A stretch of DNA of 35,925 bases from Bacteroidales bacterium (GCA_017509755.1 JAFWOY010000006.1:1-35925), one strand, 5' to 3'; shown: positions 24,715 through 34,839, numbered from the stretch's first letter. Numbers and translations are program-made. Notes: generated from the letters alone by a model not told the origin.

Positions 24715-25671
24715 ATGCCGGGTGAGAAAAAATATATTTTCAACGAACAGACCCAATCGTACGAGATAGACCGCCGGTCGGCACGGGCTGCCCTTTACAG
24801 GACAGGAGGCGTGCTGCTGGCCGGTCTGGCCCTTTTCCTGCTGTATTTCTTTCTGTTTACCCGCCTTTGGGATATCGACACGCCGAAGGCCCTGCTGCTG
24901 GAACGCCGCAACCGCGTCCTGGCCGAGCAGGTGGCCTTGCTCAACGGGCGGATGGACGCGCAGGAGGAAGTGTTGAACGACCTCGCCTTGCGCGACAACC
25001 TCGTGTACCGTCCCGTCTTCGGTATGGAAGAGATTCCCGCCGAGACGCGCCACGCGCCCCTTGTCGGGGAAGATCGCTACGCGGCTTTCCTGGGCATGGA
25101 GCATCAGAATCTGATGACCGCGGCCGCCCTCCGGGCGGACGGGCTGACCCGGCAGGCGTATGTCCAGTCGCTTTCCTTCGACGATGTGAAAGTGTATTCG
25201 AGCCGGGCCGGCGATATGGCTTCCTGCATCCCTTCCATCTATCCGGTCAATCCGAAGACCGTGCAGATGACCAGCCCGTTCGGGGCACGCTACCATCCCA
25301 TCCGCCAGGCCGTCGTCTTTCATGAAGGCGTGGATCTGGCCGGACCGGCCGGCCAGCCCGTCTATGCGACCGGCGACGGGGTGGTGGAGAGTACGGATGT
25401 CAATTTTTCGGGCTACGGCAACGTGATCATCATCGACCACGGTTTCGGCTACAAGACCCGCTATGCCCATCTGCAGGAGATCAAGGTTACGGCCGGGCAG
25501 GTGGTGATCCGCGGCGACCGGATCGGCACGCTGGGCAGCAGCGGCCTCTCCACCGGGCCTCATCTCCACTACGAAGTGATCTACCGCGGCACGCAGATCA
25601 ATCCCTGGAATTTCCTCAATCCCGACGTCACGCCGGAAGAATACAACAAGATGGTTCGGGGCAATGGCTAG
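24715..25671 (+). CDS. M23-family peptidoglycan endopeptidase, membrane-anchored
   Basis: This 318-residue protein has a short cytoplasmic N-terminus, one membrane span (about residues 30-50, [18 protein letters not shown]), a coiled-coil stalk ([20 protein letters not shown]) and a C-terminal LytM/M23 domain in the periplasm. The zinc/catalytic residues are intact: His203 and Asp207 in [12 protein letters not shown], and His283 and His285 in GPHLHYEV. Such enzymes cut stem-peptide cross-links in peptidoglycan. An M23-MerR cluster divergent from alaS is familiar in Bacteroidales. It overlaps the next peptidase gene by 8 bp, so the two are translated together. Confidence 0.9.
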   Translation: MPGEKKYIFNEQTQSYEIDRRSARAALYRTGGVLLAGLALFLLYFFLFTRLWDIDTPKALLLERRNRVLAEQVALLNGRMDAQEEVLNDLALRDNLVYRPVFGMEEIPAETRHAPLVGEDRYAAFLGMEHQNLMTAAALRADGLTRQAYVQSLSFDDVKVYSSRAGDMASCIPSIYPVNPKTVQMTSPFGARYHPIRQAVVFHEGVDLAGPAGQPVYATGDGVVESTDVNFSGYGNVIIIDHGFGYKTRYAHLQEIKVTAGQVVIRGDRIGTLGSSGLSTGPHLHYEVIYRGTQINPWNFLNPDVTPEEYNKMVRGNG

Positions 25672-26629
25672 AAAGTATATTTTCGACAAGGAATCCGGCA
25701 CGTTCAAGCCGAAAAGGATCCGGTTGACGGAGATCCTTTCCGGCCTGGTCCGCTACGGCCTGTCCATCCTGATCGTCGCCGCCTTGTTTTATCTGGTATT
25801 TGCCCTGGTCTTCAGCACGGAACGCGAGCAGGCGCTGGAGCACGAGAACCAGTTGCTCGAAGCGGAGTACACGGCCCTGACGGACCGGCTCGACCTGGTG
25901 GACGGGGCCGTAGGCCATCTTCAGGAGCGCGACCGGGAGATTTATAATGACTTGTTCAGTACCGATCCGCCCAACTACCTGCTTTCGGGTGAAGACACCC
26001 TGGCCCTTACGGCCAAGGAGTTGGAACGGACCGGCGAAAGCGATCTGGTGTGGGATGCCTATGCTCTGATCAAGCGGATGGAGTCCGTTGCTTCGCAGGT
26101 AAGCCGCCAACTGGCGGAGATTGACACGTCCCTGTCGAGCGGACGGCTGGTTCCGACCGCGATTCCCTCGCTGGTGCCGCTGACTTCTTTCTCGCCGGTC
26201 CAGACCGGGGCCTCCGTGGGAAAGAAAGTGAATCCCTTCTACAAGACCATCCGCGACCATACCGGTATCGATCTGCTGGCTCCTGTCGGTACGCCGGTCC
26301 GCTGTACTGCCGACGGGCAGGTAACCCAAGTGGTCCGCAGCGAGAAAGGGATGGGCAACCAGGTGACGGTTACGCACAAGGGCGGATACCGGACGGTCTA
26401 TGCGCATCTGGACGGTGTGCGGGTCTCCGTGGGGCAGAACCTGCGGCAAGGCGCCCAGATCGGGACGGTGGGGCAAAGCGGCTCCAGTTTCGCGCCCTGC
26501 CTGCATTACGAAGTGCTGCGGGACGGTTTTCCGCAGGACCCCGTCAATTATTTCTTCGCCGAACTCGCACCGGCGACCTATCGCGACATGATGGTCGTCG
26601 CCCTGACGACCGGGCAGTCGATGGATTGA
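25664..26629 (+). CDS. Second M23-family protein, active-site His replaced by Cys
   Basis: A 321-residue paralogue of the preceding protein with the same plan: [18 protein letters not shown] start, one span (about residues 36-54, [16 protein letters not shown]), coiled-coil stalk ([17 protein letters not shown]) and C-terminal LytM domain. The first metal-site motif HTGID is present (His199, Asp203). The second motif reads PCLHYEV, so the His that corresponds to the catalytic base of HxH is Cys279, while the metal ligand His281 remains. Activity may be lost or altered; degenerate LytM proteins act as activators of amidases or as scaffolds in other bacteria. An activator role for its neighbour is inference. 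Confidence 0.88.
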   Translation: MARKYIFDKESGTFKPKRIRLTEILSGLVRYGLSILIVAALFYLVFALVFSTEREQALEHENQLLEAEYTALTDRLDLVDGAVGHLQERDREIYNDLFSTDPPNYLLSGEDTLALTAKELERTGESDLVWDAYALIKRMESVASQVSRQLAEIDTSLSSGRLVPTAIPSLVPLTSFSPVQTGASVGKKVNPFYKTIRDHTGIDLLAPVGTPVRCTADGQVTQVVRSEKGMGNQVTVTHKGGYRTVYAHLDGVRVSVGQNLRQGAQIGTVGQSGSSFAPCLHYEVLRDGFPQDPVNYFFAELAPATYRDMMVVALTTGQSMD

Positions 26630-26644
26630 AAACACGTAAGCATT

Positions 26645-26965
26645 ATGGCTGAAAAACTATACTACAAGATTGGCGAAGTGGCGGCGATGCTCGGGGAAGA
26701 AGTCTCTACGATCCGCTTCTGGTCCGATACGTTCCCCCGCTACGTCAAACCCGAGCGCAATGCAAAGGGGAACCGCCTTTTCCATCCGGAAGACGTGGAG
26801 AATATCAAACTCATCCACTACCTGACCCGCGTTGAGGGCCTGACGCTCGACGGGGCGGCCCGCAAGTTGGCTGAAAACCGGGACGGCCTGGCCCACAAGG
26901 CGCAGATCGTCGAGAAACTCTACGCCATCCGCGCCCAACTGACAGACATCTACGAAAGCATCTGA
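26645..26965 (+). CDS. MerR-family DNA-binding regulator
   Basis: The 106-residue protein consists almost only of the MerR winged helix-turn-helix (YYKIGEVAAMLGEEVSTIRFWSDTF, then KGNRLFHPEDVENIKLIHYL) and a short dimerisation helix. No cysteine or other effector domain follows, so its signal is unknown. It starts 15 bp after the second peptidase, and 2 bp separate it from the next gene, so it lies inside the operon. Close relatives accompany M23 peptidases in Bacteroidetes. Confidence 0.88.
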   Translation: MAEKLYYKIGEVAAMLGEEVSTIRFWSDTFPRYVKPERNAKGNRLFHPEDVENIKLIHYLTRVEGLTLDGAARKLAENRDGLAHKAQIVEKLYAIRAQLTDIYESI

Positions 26966-26967
26966 CT

Positions 26968-27729
26968 ATGAAAGCTCGGGAGATTGCCGCGGTCCTGGAA
27001 GAATTTGCACCGCTCCAGTCGCAGGAATCCTGGGACAATGCCGGTATCTGCATCGGCAGTCCTGAGGCAGAGGTGCATGGTGTACTTGTGGGATTCGATT
27101 GTACCCCGGCCCTGCTGCAAGAGGCCGTTGCCTGCGGGGCCGATATGGTCGTGACGCACCATCCTCTGATTTTCGGGGGTTTGAAGCGCATCGACCCGGA
27201 CGATCCCGTCGGTGCGGCCGTCATTTTGGCCATCCGGCACGGTATCGTCGTCTATGCCGCACATACCAATGCCGACAAGGCGGCGGGCGGGGTGAATACC
27301 CTGATGGCCGAACGACTCGGCCTGGTGGAACCTGCCCCCCTCGATGAGACTTGTCTGGGCTTTATCGGCTTGCTCCCGGCACCGATGAGCGGCGCGGAAT
27401 TCTGTGCACTTGTCAAAGAGCGTTTCGCGCTTCGCGTGCTGCGCTGCTCCGCGCCTGTGGACGAAGTCTGGCGCGTGGCCACCAGCTGTGGATCCGGTTC
27501 CTCTTTTGCAGAGAAGGCCTTCCGGGCAGGTGCGGATGCGTTTGTGACAGCGGATGTCTCCTACCACCATTTCTTCGTTCCCGAAGGGCGGATGATCCTC
27601 GATATCGGCCATTGGGAGAGCGAGGTGGACATTGTCTCGAAGTTCGTTTCGATTCTTCAGAAAAAATTGCCTACCTTTGCAGTTTACACGGCAACGCAAA
27701 AAAACAATAACCCGATATACTACTACTAG
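26968..27729 (+). CDS. Nif3/YbgI (DUF34)-like dinuclear-metal protein
   Basis: This 253-residue protein has the family motifs that bind two metal ions: VVTHHPLIFGG, TNADKAAGGVN and DIGHWESE. The family forms toroidal hexamers; E. coli YbgI was long described as a putative GTP cyclohydrolase I type 2, but the true reaction is not settled. Many Bacteroidetes Nif3 proteins are about 365 residues with an inserted CutA1-like domain; this one is the short form. The last residues (TQKNNNPIYYY) are low-complexity, and the end of the gene carries the promoter-like box for the next gene. The pairing with a zinc-ribbon coiled-coil gene is a recurrent one. Confidence 0.88.
   Translation: MKAREIAAVLEEFAPLQSQESWDNAGICIGSPEAEVHGVLVGFDCTPALLQEAVACGADMVVTHHPLIFGGLKRIDPDDPVGAAVILAIRHGIVVYAAHTNADKAAGGVNTLMAERLGLVEPAPLDETCLGFIGLLPAPMSGAEFCALVKERFALRVLRCSAPVDEVWRVATSCGSGSSFAEKAFRAGADAFVTADVSYHHFFVPEGRMILDIGHWESEVDIVSKFVSILQKKLPTFAVYTATQKNNNPIYYY
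27672..27680 (+). promoter_or_regulatory. Probable promoter (-7) for the zinc-ribbon gene, inside the end of nif3
   Basis: TACCTTTGC fits the TAnnTTTG -7 element; TTTCG 20 bp upstream (27647-27651) is a one-mismatch version of the -33 TTTG. The ATG of the next gene is 59 bp downstream. It suggests an internal promoter for the dnaB-rnf part of the run. Confidence 0.45.
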
Positions 27730-27739
27730 AGAGCAAGCT

Positions 27740-28564
27740 ATGGCTACAAAAAAGAAGGTAAACAAGATCGTCACTCCGATCGACCAGCGGGAAACCTTCG
27801 TTTCCCTGCAGAAGAACATGGCCGACACCGATTCGATTGCGATGGAGCAGAAACTCCATACGCTTTATCGCATCCAGCAGACCGACACCAAGATCGACAA
27901 GATCTACCTTCTCCGCGGTGAACTGCCGTTGGAGGTCCAGGACCTGGAGGACGAGATTGCAGGACTCCATACCCGCATCACCAACGCCAAGGCGGAAATC
28001 AAGGAGATTGAAAAGGTCAACGCCGAGCACAAGCACGTCATTGAAGAGAGCAAGCAACTGTTTGCCCGGTACAACGCGCAGCGCGACAATGTCAAGAACA
28101 ACCGCGAGTACGAGTCCATCAGCCGGGAGATCGAGTATCAGGAGCTGGAGCAGCAGGCCGCTGCCAAGAAGATCCGGGAAAACGAAGCCCTGATCTCCGA
28201 GAAGAAACAGCTCATCGAAGAGACCCAGAAGACGATGGCGGCCCGCGAGTCCGACCTGGTCGAGAAGAAGAAAGAACTGGATACCATCGTCGAAGAGACC
28301 GCCAAGGAAGAAGAGGAACTCCTCAAGGAGCGTGAAAACCTCGTGGGACAGATCGACGAACGCATGATGGTGGCTTACACCAAGGTGCGCGCCAACGCCC
28401 ACAACAAGCTGGCTGTGGTGACCGTCAGCCGCGATGCTTGTGGCGGCTGCTTCAACAAGATTCCGCCGCAGCGCCGGCTCGACATCGAAGAGAGCAAGAA
28501 GATCATCGTCTGCGAATACTGCGGCCGTATCCTGGTCAGTTCCGCATTCGAGAAAGAGAACTAG
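27740..28564 (+). CDS. Coiled-coil protein with C4 zinc ribbon (HP0958/FlgZ-like family)
   Basis: Start at ATG 27740 (MATKKKVNKIVTPIDQRE); the longer frame upstream runs antisense-like through nif3. Of 274 residues, about 50-220 are a long charged coiled coil (EIAGLHTRITNAKAEIKEIE and onward, EKKKELDTIVEETAKEEEEL). The C-terminus is a zinc ribbon with two pairs of cysteines, CGGC and CEYC, separated by about 26 residues. The family includes Helicobacter HP0958, an RpoN chaperone and flagellar mRNA-binding protein, but this lineage has no flagella, so the role here is unknown. It follows Nif3, as in several other phyla. Confidence 0.85.
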   Translation: MATKKKVNKIVTPIDQRETFVSLQKNMADTDSIAMEQKLHTLYRIQQTDTKIDKIYLLRGELPLEVQDLEDEIAGLHTRITNAKAEIKEIEKVNAEHKHVIEESKQLFARYNAQRDNVKNNREYESISREIEYQELEQQAAAKKIRENEALISEKKQLIEETQKTMAARESDLVEKKKELDTIVEETAKEEEELLKERENLVGQIDERMMVAYTKVRANAHNKLAVVTVSRDACGGCFNKIPPQRRLDIEESKKIIVCEYCGRILVSSAFEKEN

Positions 28565-28576
28565 CGCAAGCAGGGG

Positions 28577-30055
28577 ATGGCCAAGAGTGACAAGAAACCC
28601 CAACGGGTGAACCTGGATGCGATCGCCGAAGATTTCGGCGGTCGCAAGCCCCCTCAGGCCATCGACATCGAGGAAGCCGTCCTGGGAGCCCTGCTGCTGG
28701 AGCCGGAAGTCGTGCCCGACGTCCTGGACCAGTTGCAGGCCGACTGCTTCTACAAAGACATCCACAAGAAGATTTTCGAGGCGATCACCACGCTCTCGAG
28801 CCGCAACGACCCCGTTGACATCTTCTCCGTGTCGGACGAACTGTCCAAGCGGGGCGAGCTCGACGAAGTGGGCGGTATGGCCTATCTGAGCCAGCTTTCC
28901 ACCAAGATCGGTGCGGCGGCACATGTCGAATACCACACCAAGGTCCTGTTGCAGAAATTCCTGCAGCGGGAGCTGATCTCCATTTCCTACGAAGTGCAGA
29001 AAGCGGCTTTCGACGATACGCTGCCGGTCGATGACCTGATCGATTCCGCCGAGGAGAAAGTCTTCACCCTTGCCCAGCGCAACGTCCGCAACGAGACCAA
29101 GCCGATCCTTTCGGTCATCAACCGGGCCGTGGAGCAGATCGAGACCAACCAGAAGCGCGAAGACGGCTTGAGTGGTGTTCCCTCGGGCTATACCGGCATT
29201 GACCGCGTGACCTTCGGCTGGCAGGCTGCCGACCTGATTATCCTGGCGGCGCGGCCTTCCGTCGGTAAGACGGCTTTCGTGCTGACAATGGCGCGCAATA
29301 TGGTGGTGGACCACCATATCCCGGTGGCGTTCTTCTCCCTCGAGATGCCCGACACCCAGCTCGTGACGCGTATCATGGTCAGCGAGACGGGCCTGCCCTC
29401 CGAAAAACTGCGCGGCGCCAAGAAAATGACGCAGGACGAATGGGCCCAGCTGCACGACGGACTCGGCAAGTTGTCGCGCGCTCCGCTGTGGATCGACGAC
29501 ACCCCCTCGCTTTCCATCTATGAGTTCCGTTCCAAGGCGCGCCGCCTGGTCAACAAGCAGCACGTCAAACTTATCATCATCGACTATCTGCAGTTGATGA
29601 CCGGTCCGCCGGAACTCAAAGGTATGCGCGAGCAGGAGGTGGCGGCCATCTCCCGTTCCCTGAAAGCCATTGCCAAGGAACTGAACGTGCCGATCATCGC
29701 GCTGTCCCAGCTCAACCGTTCGGTCGAGACGCGCGGCGGCAACAAACGCCCGCAGCTGAGCGACCTTCGCGAATCGGGCGCAATCGAGCAGGATGCCGAC
29801 ATCGTGATGTTCATCCACCGTCCGGAATTCCTGGGCGTACAGGATGAAGGCGGTTTCCCCGGTGAGACCGACCTGATCATCGCCAAGCACCGCAACGGCG
29901 AGGTCTGCGATGTCAAGATGCGCTTCCTCTCTTCCGAAGTGAAATTTGTAGATTACAACGACCGTCCCTACGAGGAGCCCGCCGCGGCTGCCTACAACAC
30001 CGTGCAGTCCAAGATGAACACGATGTTCGGGCCGGACGACGATTTTGAACTCTAG
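28577..30055 (+). CDS. dnaB: Replicative DNA helicase DnaB
   Basis: The 492-residue enzyme unwinds DNA ahead of the replisome as a hexamer. The N-terminal primase-binding domain (DIEEAVLGALLLEPEVVPDVL) is followed by a linker and the RecA-type motor domain. Walker A ARPSVGKTAF has its lysine at residue 231; Walker B is IIIDYLQLM with Asp336; SQLNRSVETR and LRESGAIEQDADIVMFIHR are the H3/H4 motifs. No intein is present. It starts 12 bp after the zinc-ribbon gene and is followed 3 bp later by rseC, so a replication gene is placed in front of the Rnf operon. Confidence 0.96.
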   Translation: MAKSDKKPQRVNLDAIAEDFGGRKPPQAIDIEEAVLGALLLEPEVVPDVLDQLQADCFYKDIHKKIFEAITTLSSRNDPVDIFSVSDELSKRGELDEVGGMAYLSQLSTKIGAAAHVEYHTKVLLQKFLQRELISISYEVQKAAFDDTLPVDDLIDSAEEKVFTLAQRNVRNETKPILSVINRAVEQIETNQKREDGLSGVPSGYTGIDRVTFGWQAADLIILAARPSVGKTAFVLTMARNMVVDHHIPVAFFSLEMPDTQLVTRIMVSETGLPSEKLRGAKKMTQDEWAQLHDGLGKLSRAPLWIDDTPSLSIYEFRSKARRLVNKQHVKLIIIDYLQLMTGPPELKGMREQEVAAISRSLKAIAKELNVPIIALSQLNRSVETRGGNKRPQLSDLRESGAIEQDADIVMFIHRPEFLGVQDEGGFPGETDLIIAKHRNGEVCDVKMRFLSSEVKFVDYNDRPYEEPAAAAYNTVQSKMNTMFGPDDDFEL

Positions 30056-30058
30056 ACC

Positions 30059-30493
30059 ATGGCCAAGGAACGCATCGAACACGAAGGCAAGGTGATCGCC
30101 GTGGATAAAGATTATATCTCGGTCGAGATCATCAACAAGTCGGCGTGTGCGGCCTGCCATGCCAAAGGCGTGTGCGGCGCTTCCGACGAGGCCGTCAAGG
30201 TGGTCGAAGTGGCCCAGGACATCACGACGCTCTCGGACGACTACCAGGTCGGCGAGACCGTCAACGTGGTGATGAGTCCGGCGATGGGCACGCAGGCGAT
30301 CTGGATCGCCTATGTCGTGCCTTTGATCCTGCTGGTGGCCTCCATCCTTGTCTTTTCGCTCAGCGGAGCCGGCGAGCTCCTGACGGGGCTCGGCACGCTC
30401 GGCGTGGTCGCGCTCTGGTACCTGGGCGTGTTCCTGTTTAGAAACAAGATTTCCAAAATATTTATCTTTTCAATCGAAAAACAACCTAAATGA
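30059..30493 (+). CDS. rseC: RseC-family membrane protein
   Basis: The 144-residue protein has a beta-rich N-terminal domain with a cysteine cluster ([13 protein letters not shown], about residues 31-43) and two membrane spans (about 79-100 and 103-125). In E. coli RseC and Rnf together keep SoxR reduced; in Bacteroidetes a homologue regularly opens the rnf operon, where it may help build or redox-tune the complex. Its stop overlaps the rnfB ATG by 4 bp (ATGA). Confidence 0.9.
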   Translation: MAKERIEHEGKVIAVDKDYISVEIINKSACAACHAKGVCGASDEAVKVVEVAQDITTLSDDYQVGETVNVVMSPAMGTQAIWIAYVVPLILLVASILVFSLSGAGELLTGLGTLGVVALWYLGVFLFRNKISKIFIFSIEKQPK

Positions 30494-31350
30494 CTGGAAC
30501 TATTCTTTTTACAATTGCTTGTCTGGTGGCCCTCGGGTTGCTGTTCGCAGTTGTGCTCTACTTCGTAGCGCAGAAGTTCAAGGTTGAGGAAGACCCGCGG
30601 ATCGGTACTGTCGAGTCGATTCTTCCGGGCGCAAACTGCGGCGGTTGCGGACAAGCAGGCTGTCACGCTTTCGCGGAGAATGTCGTGAAGGCTCCAAGTA
30701 TGGAAGGTTTCTTCTGCCCGGTGGGCGGCAACCCGGTGATGACCAAGATCGCCGAGGCGCTGGGTCGTGCCGTGGAAGAGAAGGCGCCGATGGTGGCGGT
30801 GGTTCGTTGCAACGGTTCGCTCGCCAACCGGCCCCGTACCAATGTGTACGACGGCTATGCCTCCTGCAAGGTGATGGCCAGCCTCTATGCCGGTGACACC
30901 GGCTGCAAGTTCGGTTGCCTGGGCAAAGGCGACTGCGAGGCTGCCTGCAAGTTCGATGCGATCCACGTCGATCCCGAAAAGGGGATTGCCGTGGTGGATG
31001 AGGACAAGTGCACGGCGTGCGGTGCCTGTGTGCGGGCTTGCCCGAAGAACATCATCGAGCTCCGCGCCAAGGGCTTCAAGAACCGCCGCGTCTTCGTGTC
31101 CTGCATCAACAAGGACAAGGGCGCCGTTACCCGCAAAGCCTGCAGCACCGGCTGCATCGGCTGCAGCAAATGCGCCAAGACATGCCCGTTCGGAGCCATT
31201 ACGGTCGAGAACAACGTCGCCTACATCGACTTCACCAAGTGCAAGATGTGCCGCAAGTGCGTAGAGGTCTGCCCGACCCACGCCATCCACGAAGTCAATT
31301 TCCCTCCGAAACCCAAAATTGAAGAAAAGCCCCATGAAGAAAACGTTTAG
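30490..31350 (+). CDS. rnfB: Rnf complex subunit B (ferredoxin-type)
   Basis: The 286-residue subunit has one N-terminal membrane span ([20 protein letters not shown]), the 4Fe-4S motif [15 protein letters not shown] near residue 50, and several ferredoxin motifs: [46 protein letters not shown] and [15 protein letters not shown]. RnfB takes electrons from ferredoxin on the cytoplasmic side and passes them into the membrane part. It overlaps rseC by 4 bp and rnfC by 17 bp, so translation is tightly linked. Confidence 0.96.
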   Translation: MTGTILFTIACLVALGLLFAVVLYFVAQKFKVEEDPRIGTVESILPGANCGGCGQAGCHAFAENVVKAPSMEGFFCPVGGNPVMTKIAEALGRAVEEKAPMVAVVRCNGSLANRPRTNVYDGYASCKVMASLYAGDTGCKFGCLGKGDCEAACKFDAIHVDPEKGIAVVDEDKCTACGACVRACPKNIIELRAKGFKNRRVFVSCINKDKGAVTRKACSTGCIGCSKCAKTCPFGAITVENNVAYIDFTKCKMCRKCVEVCPTHAIHEVNFPPKPKIEEKPHEENV

Positions 31351-32671
31351 AATCGGCGGCGTCCATCCGCATGACAACAAGATCTCCGCAGAGGCTGCGA
31401 TCGAGATCTTCCCTGCGATCGAGACCGCTTACGTTTCGATGGCACAGCATCTGGGCGCCCCGGCCACCCCGGTCGTGGCGGCAGGTGACAAGGTGAAGGT
31501 GGGACAGGTGATTGCCGAACCTTCCGGTTTTATTTCCGGTTATGTCCATTCCCCGGTTTCCGGTACCGTGAAGTCGGTCGGCCCCCGCGCCGACATTGCC
31601 GGCAACATGGTTCCGCATATCGAGATTACCGTCGAGGGTGACGAGTGGATGGAAGGTATTGACACCAGTGACCGTATCATTACCGACATTCCCTATTCGC
31701 CGGAAGAGATTATCGACAAAGTCAAGAAAGCCGGCGTAGTCGGCCTGGGCGGCGCCTCTTTCCCGACGCATGTGAAGCTCGCCCCGCCGAAGGACAAGAA
31801 GGCCGAGTGCCTGATTCTCAACGGTACGGAGTGCGAACCCTATCTGACTTCCGACGACCGCATCATGCGCGAGCGTCCGCAGGAAATCCTCATCGGCGGC
31901 GCCATCATGATGAAGGCCCTCGGGGTAACCCGCGGCTATGTAGGTATTGAGGAGAACAAGCCGGCCGCCATCGCTTCGATGACGGAAGCGGCCAAAGCTT
32001 TCCCGCAGATCGAGGTCGTCACGTTGAAGAAACGCTACCCGCAGGGTGGTGAGAAACAGCTGATCGACGCGGTCATCCGCCGGCAGGTTCCCTCCGGCGC
32101 CCTGCCGATCGATACGGGAGCCGTGGTGCAGAATGTCGGCACCTCGCTGGCTGTGTACGAGGCTGTCCAGAAGAACAAGCCTTTGATTGACAACGTCATC
32201 ACCGTGACGGGCCATTGCCTCCCGGTGCAGCACAACTACAAGGTGCGCATCGGTACGCCGATGTCGAAGATCCTGGAAGTGGCGGGCGGCCTGCCCGAAA
32301 AAGCGGCCAAGGTGATCAGCGGCGGCCCGATGATGGGCCGTGCCGTCGCCAATCTCGATGCCGCCACGGTCAAGGCCAACGGAGCTATCCTGATCCTGAC
32401 GGAAGAAGAGACGCGCCGCCGCCCCGAATCCGCCTGCATCCGCTGCTCCAAGTGCGCATCGGCCTGCCCGATGGGCCTCGAGCCCTGGCTGCTCAACAAA
32501 CTCAGCCGGGCCGGCGGCATGTTCGACGAACTGGAGAAAGAGCGCATCTTCGACTGCATCGAATGCGGCTGCTGCAGTTTCACCTGCCCGGCCGGAATCC
32601 CGCTCCTCGATATGATCCGCATCAACAAGGCGGAAGTTATGAAGATTATCCGTAGCAGAGCTAAAAAATAG
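31334..32671 (+). CDS. rnfC: Rnf complex subunit C (NADH-binding, flavoprotein-like)
   Basis: Start taken at ATG 31334 ([19 protein letters not shown]), five codons inside a longer frame that opens with TTG. The 445-residue subunit has the biotinyl-lipoyl-like N-terminal segment ([16 protein letters not shown]), the Rossmann-like NADH/FMN domain of the NuoF type ([29 protein letters not shown]), a SLBB domain and two C-terminal 4Fe-4S motifs ([30 protein letters not shown]). It is the peripheral site where NAD+ is reduced or NADH oxidised. Confidence 0.96.
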   Translation: MKKTFRIGGVHPHDNKISAEAAIEIFPAIETAYVSMAQHLGAPATPVVAAGDKVKVGQVIAEPSGFISGYVHSPVSGTVKSVGPRADIAGNMVPHIEITVEGDEWMEGIDTSDRIITDIPYSPEEIIDKVKKAGVVGLGGASFPTHVKLAPPKDKKAECLILNGTECEPYLTSDDRIMRERPQEILIGGAIMMKALGVTRGYVGIEENKPAAIASMTEAAKAFPQIEVVTLKKRYPQGGEKQLIDAVIRRQVPSGALPIDTGAVVQNVGTSLAVYEAVQKNKPLIDNVITVTGHCLPVQHNYKVRIGTPMSKILEVAGGLPEKAAKVISGGPMMGRAVANLDAATVKANGAILILTEEETRRRPESACIRCSKCASACPMGLEPWLLNKLSRAGGMFDELEKERIFDCIECGCCSFTCPAGIPLLDMIRINKAEVMKIIRSRAKK

Positions 32672-32678
32672 TTGACTG

Positions 32679-33668
32679 ATGAATAAACTTTTCGTATCAC
32701 CTTCTCCGCATACCCATGGCAGCGAGAGCACGCAGACGATCATGCGCGACGTGCTCATCGCCCTGGCGCCGGCGATGCTGGTATCGGTCCTGGCCAGTGG
32801 CTGGTCTGCGCTGGTACTGATCCTTGTCGGTGTTGCCACCTGTGTCCTGACGGAGTTCCTTATCCAGAAATATCTGCTCAAGGTTCCGGTCACGGTCTGC
32901 GACCTTTCCGCCGCCGTCACCGGTTGCCTGCTGGCACTCAACCTGCCGCCGGCAGCACCCTGGTGGCTGATCGTCATCGGTTCGATCGTCGCCATCGGCG
33001 TCGCCAAGATGACCTTCGGCGGCCTGGGCCAGAATATCTTCAACCCGGCCCTTGTGGGACGTGTGTTCCTGCTGGTTTCCTTCCCGGTGTTGATGACGAC
33101 CTGGAACGATACAGGCGCCATGTTCGGCATCGTTGACGCCTTCTCCGGTGCCACGCCGCTGGGCGCTGTCAAGGAAGGGCTTGCCAACGGGATGACCCTT
33201 TCGCAGCTTACGGCCGACGACCTGACGTTCAGACAGCAGTTCTTCTTCAATGTGGGCGGTTCGGCCGGTGAACTTTCGGCCGTCGCGCTGATCCTGGGCT
33301 TCATCTATCTGCTCTGCCGCCGCGTGATCAAGGCTACCATCCCGGTCACCATCTTCTGCACGGTATTCGTGATCTCCGGCATTTTCTGGCTGGCCAATCC
33401 GGAGCGTTTCACCAATCCGGTGTTCAACCTCTTTACGGGCGGTCTGCTGCTGGGTGCCATCTTCATGGCAACCGACTACGTGACTTCTCCGATGACGACT
33501 AAGGGCCAGATCATCTTCGGTATCGGTATCGGTCTGATCACCGTGTTCGTCCGTTACTTCGGTTCCTATCCGGAAGGCGTCTCGTTCGCCATCCTGATCA
33601 TGAACAGCACCGTTCCTTTGCTCAACAAGTATTGCAAACCGCGCCGGTTTGGGGAGGTTAAGAAATAA
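32679..33668 (+). CDS. rnfD: Rnf complex subunit D (covalent FMN)
   Basis: This 329-residue integral membrane subunit has about nine to ten hydrophobic segments. FGGLGQNIFNPALVGRVFL and the FMN-attachment segment DAFSGATPLGAVK (threonine of SGAT) are the family signatures. RnfD and RnfG carry covalently bound FMN and relay electrons across the membrane. The start is 7 bp after the rnfC stop; the last base overlaps the start of rnfG. Confidence 0.96.
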   Translation: MNKLFVSPSPHTHGSESTQTIMRDVLIALAPAMLVSVLASGWSALVLILVGVATCVLTEFLIQKYLLKVPVTVCDLSAAVTGCLLALNLPPAAPWWLIVIGSIVAIGVAKMTFGGLGQNIFNPALVGRVFLLVSFPVLMTTWNDTGAMFGIVDAFSGATPLGAVKEGLANGMTLSQLTADDLTFRQQFFFNVGGSAGELSAVALILGFIYLLCRRVIKATIPVTIFCTVFVISGIFWLANPERFTNPVFNLFTGGLLLGAIFMATDYVTSPMTTKGQIIFGIGIGLITVFVRYFGSYPEGVSFAILIMNSTVPLLNKYCKPRRFGEVKK

Positions 33669-34246
33669 TGGCAGCAAAATCTACATTCGGCAATATGGTG
33701 CTGGTGCTTGCCGGCATCTGCCTGGTGTGCTCGGCTTTGCTGGGTACAGTCTATGCGGTGACCAAGGCCCCGATCGAGGCTTCCGAAGTCAAGAAGGTCA
33801 ATGAGGCCATCGCCGCTGTGACACCCGACTTCGACAATGCACCGAACGAGGATGTCCGTACTGTCGTAGGCGGTCAGATCTATACCGCGATGAAAGACGG
33901 CGCGCCCGTCGGCTACGCCATCAAGGTTTCCGTGGGCGGTTTCGGCGGCCCGCTGCAGCTGATGGTCGGCTTCACGCCCGACGGCACTGTGTACAACACG
34001 TCTGTGATCTCGCATTCGGAGACGCCGGGCCTCGGTGCCAAACTCACCGATGAGAACAGCGCGCCCCGTACGCAGGTCAAAGGCAAGAAACCGGCGACCG
34101 ACAACGTATCCGTCAAGAAGGACGGTGGCGACATCGATGCCATCACGGCTTCGACCATCACGTCCCGGGCTTTCCTGAAAGGTGTGAATGCCGCGTACGA
34201 TGTGTTCAAGAACAATTGTGCAACCCCTAAGACTGAAGACAAATGA
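33668..34246 (+). CDS. rnfG: Rnf complex subunit G (covalent FMN)
   Basis: The 192-residue subunit has a single N-terminal anchor (MVLVLAGICLVCSALLGTVYAV) and a periplasmic FMN-binding domain. SVGGFGGPLQLMVGFTPDG, ISHSETPGLGAK and the FMN-attachment segment DAITASTITSRAF are present. It is the periplasmic partner of RnfD. Reading frames overlap with rnfD by 1 bp and with rnfE by 4 bp. Confidence 0.95.
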   Translation: MAAKSTFGNMVLVLAGICLVCSALLGTVYAVTKAPIEASEVKKVNEAIAAVTPDFDNAPNEDVRTVVGGQIYTAMKDGAPVGYAIKVSVGGFGGPLQLMVGFTPDGTVYNTSVISHSETPGLGAKLTDENSAPRTQVKGKKPATDNVSVKKDGGDIDAITASTITSRAFLKGVNAAYDVFKNNCATPKTEDK

Positions 34247-34836
34247 GCAAGAATAACAAGTGGCAGCTGATCGTTGACGGCATCGTCAAGAACAACCCGA
34301 CCTTCGTGCTCGTGCTGGGTATGTGCCCTACGCTGGGTACCACCACCTCGGCCATCAACGGTCTGGGCATGGGTCTGGCTACGACCATCGTGCTGATCCT
34401 TTCCAACATCACCATCTCGGCCATCGCGAAGATCATTCCCGACAAGGTGCGTATCCCGTCCTACATCGTGGTGATCGCCTCGTTCGTGACCATCGTGCAG
34501 CTGTTGCTCCAGGCCTATGTGCCGGTGCTCTACGATGCACTGGGTATCTTCCTGCCGTTGATCGTGGTCAACTGTATCATCCTCGGCCGCGCCGAAGCCT
34601 TTGCGAGCAAGAACCGCATCGGCGACTCCGCCCTTGACGGCGTGGGTATCGGCTTGGGCTTCACCATCGCGCTGACGGCTGTCGGTCTGGTGCGTGAGAT
34701 CCTGGGCAGCGGTTCGGCCTTCGGGCTGAAGTTCCTCTCGGGCGACGGCATGCTGGCCTTCGTCCTGGCGCCGGGCGCGTTCATCGTGCTGGCCTACCTG
34801 ATGGTTATTTTCAGAAAAATCACGAAAAAAGCGTAA
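34243..34836 (+). CDS. rnfE: Rnf complex subunit E
   Basis: The 197-residue protein has six membrane spans. NNPTFVLVLGMCPTLGTTTSA and [22 protein letters not shown] are the typical conserved segments of the RnfE/NqrD group, with one cysteine in each half that co-ordinates the intramembrane Fe-S centre shared with RnfA. RnfE pairs with RnfA in an inverted arrangement. It overlaps rnfG by 4 bp. Confidence 0.96.
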   Translation: MSKNNKWQLIVDGIVKNNPTFVLVLGMCPTLGTTTSAINGLGMGLATTIVLILSNITISAIAKIIPDKVRIPSYIVVIASFVTIVQLLLQAYVPVLYDALGIFLPLIVVNCIILGRAEAFASKNRIGDSALDGVGIGLGFTIALTAVGLVREILGSGSAFGLKFLSGDGMLAFVLAPGAFIVLAYLMVIFRKITKKA

Positions 34837-34839
34837 ACG

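Noticed and set aside
27671..30160. 829-codon minus-strand frame across the zinc-ribbon gene and dnaB
   Set aside because: It crosses two genuine genes and a gene boundary, and shows no homology.
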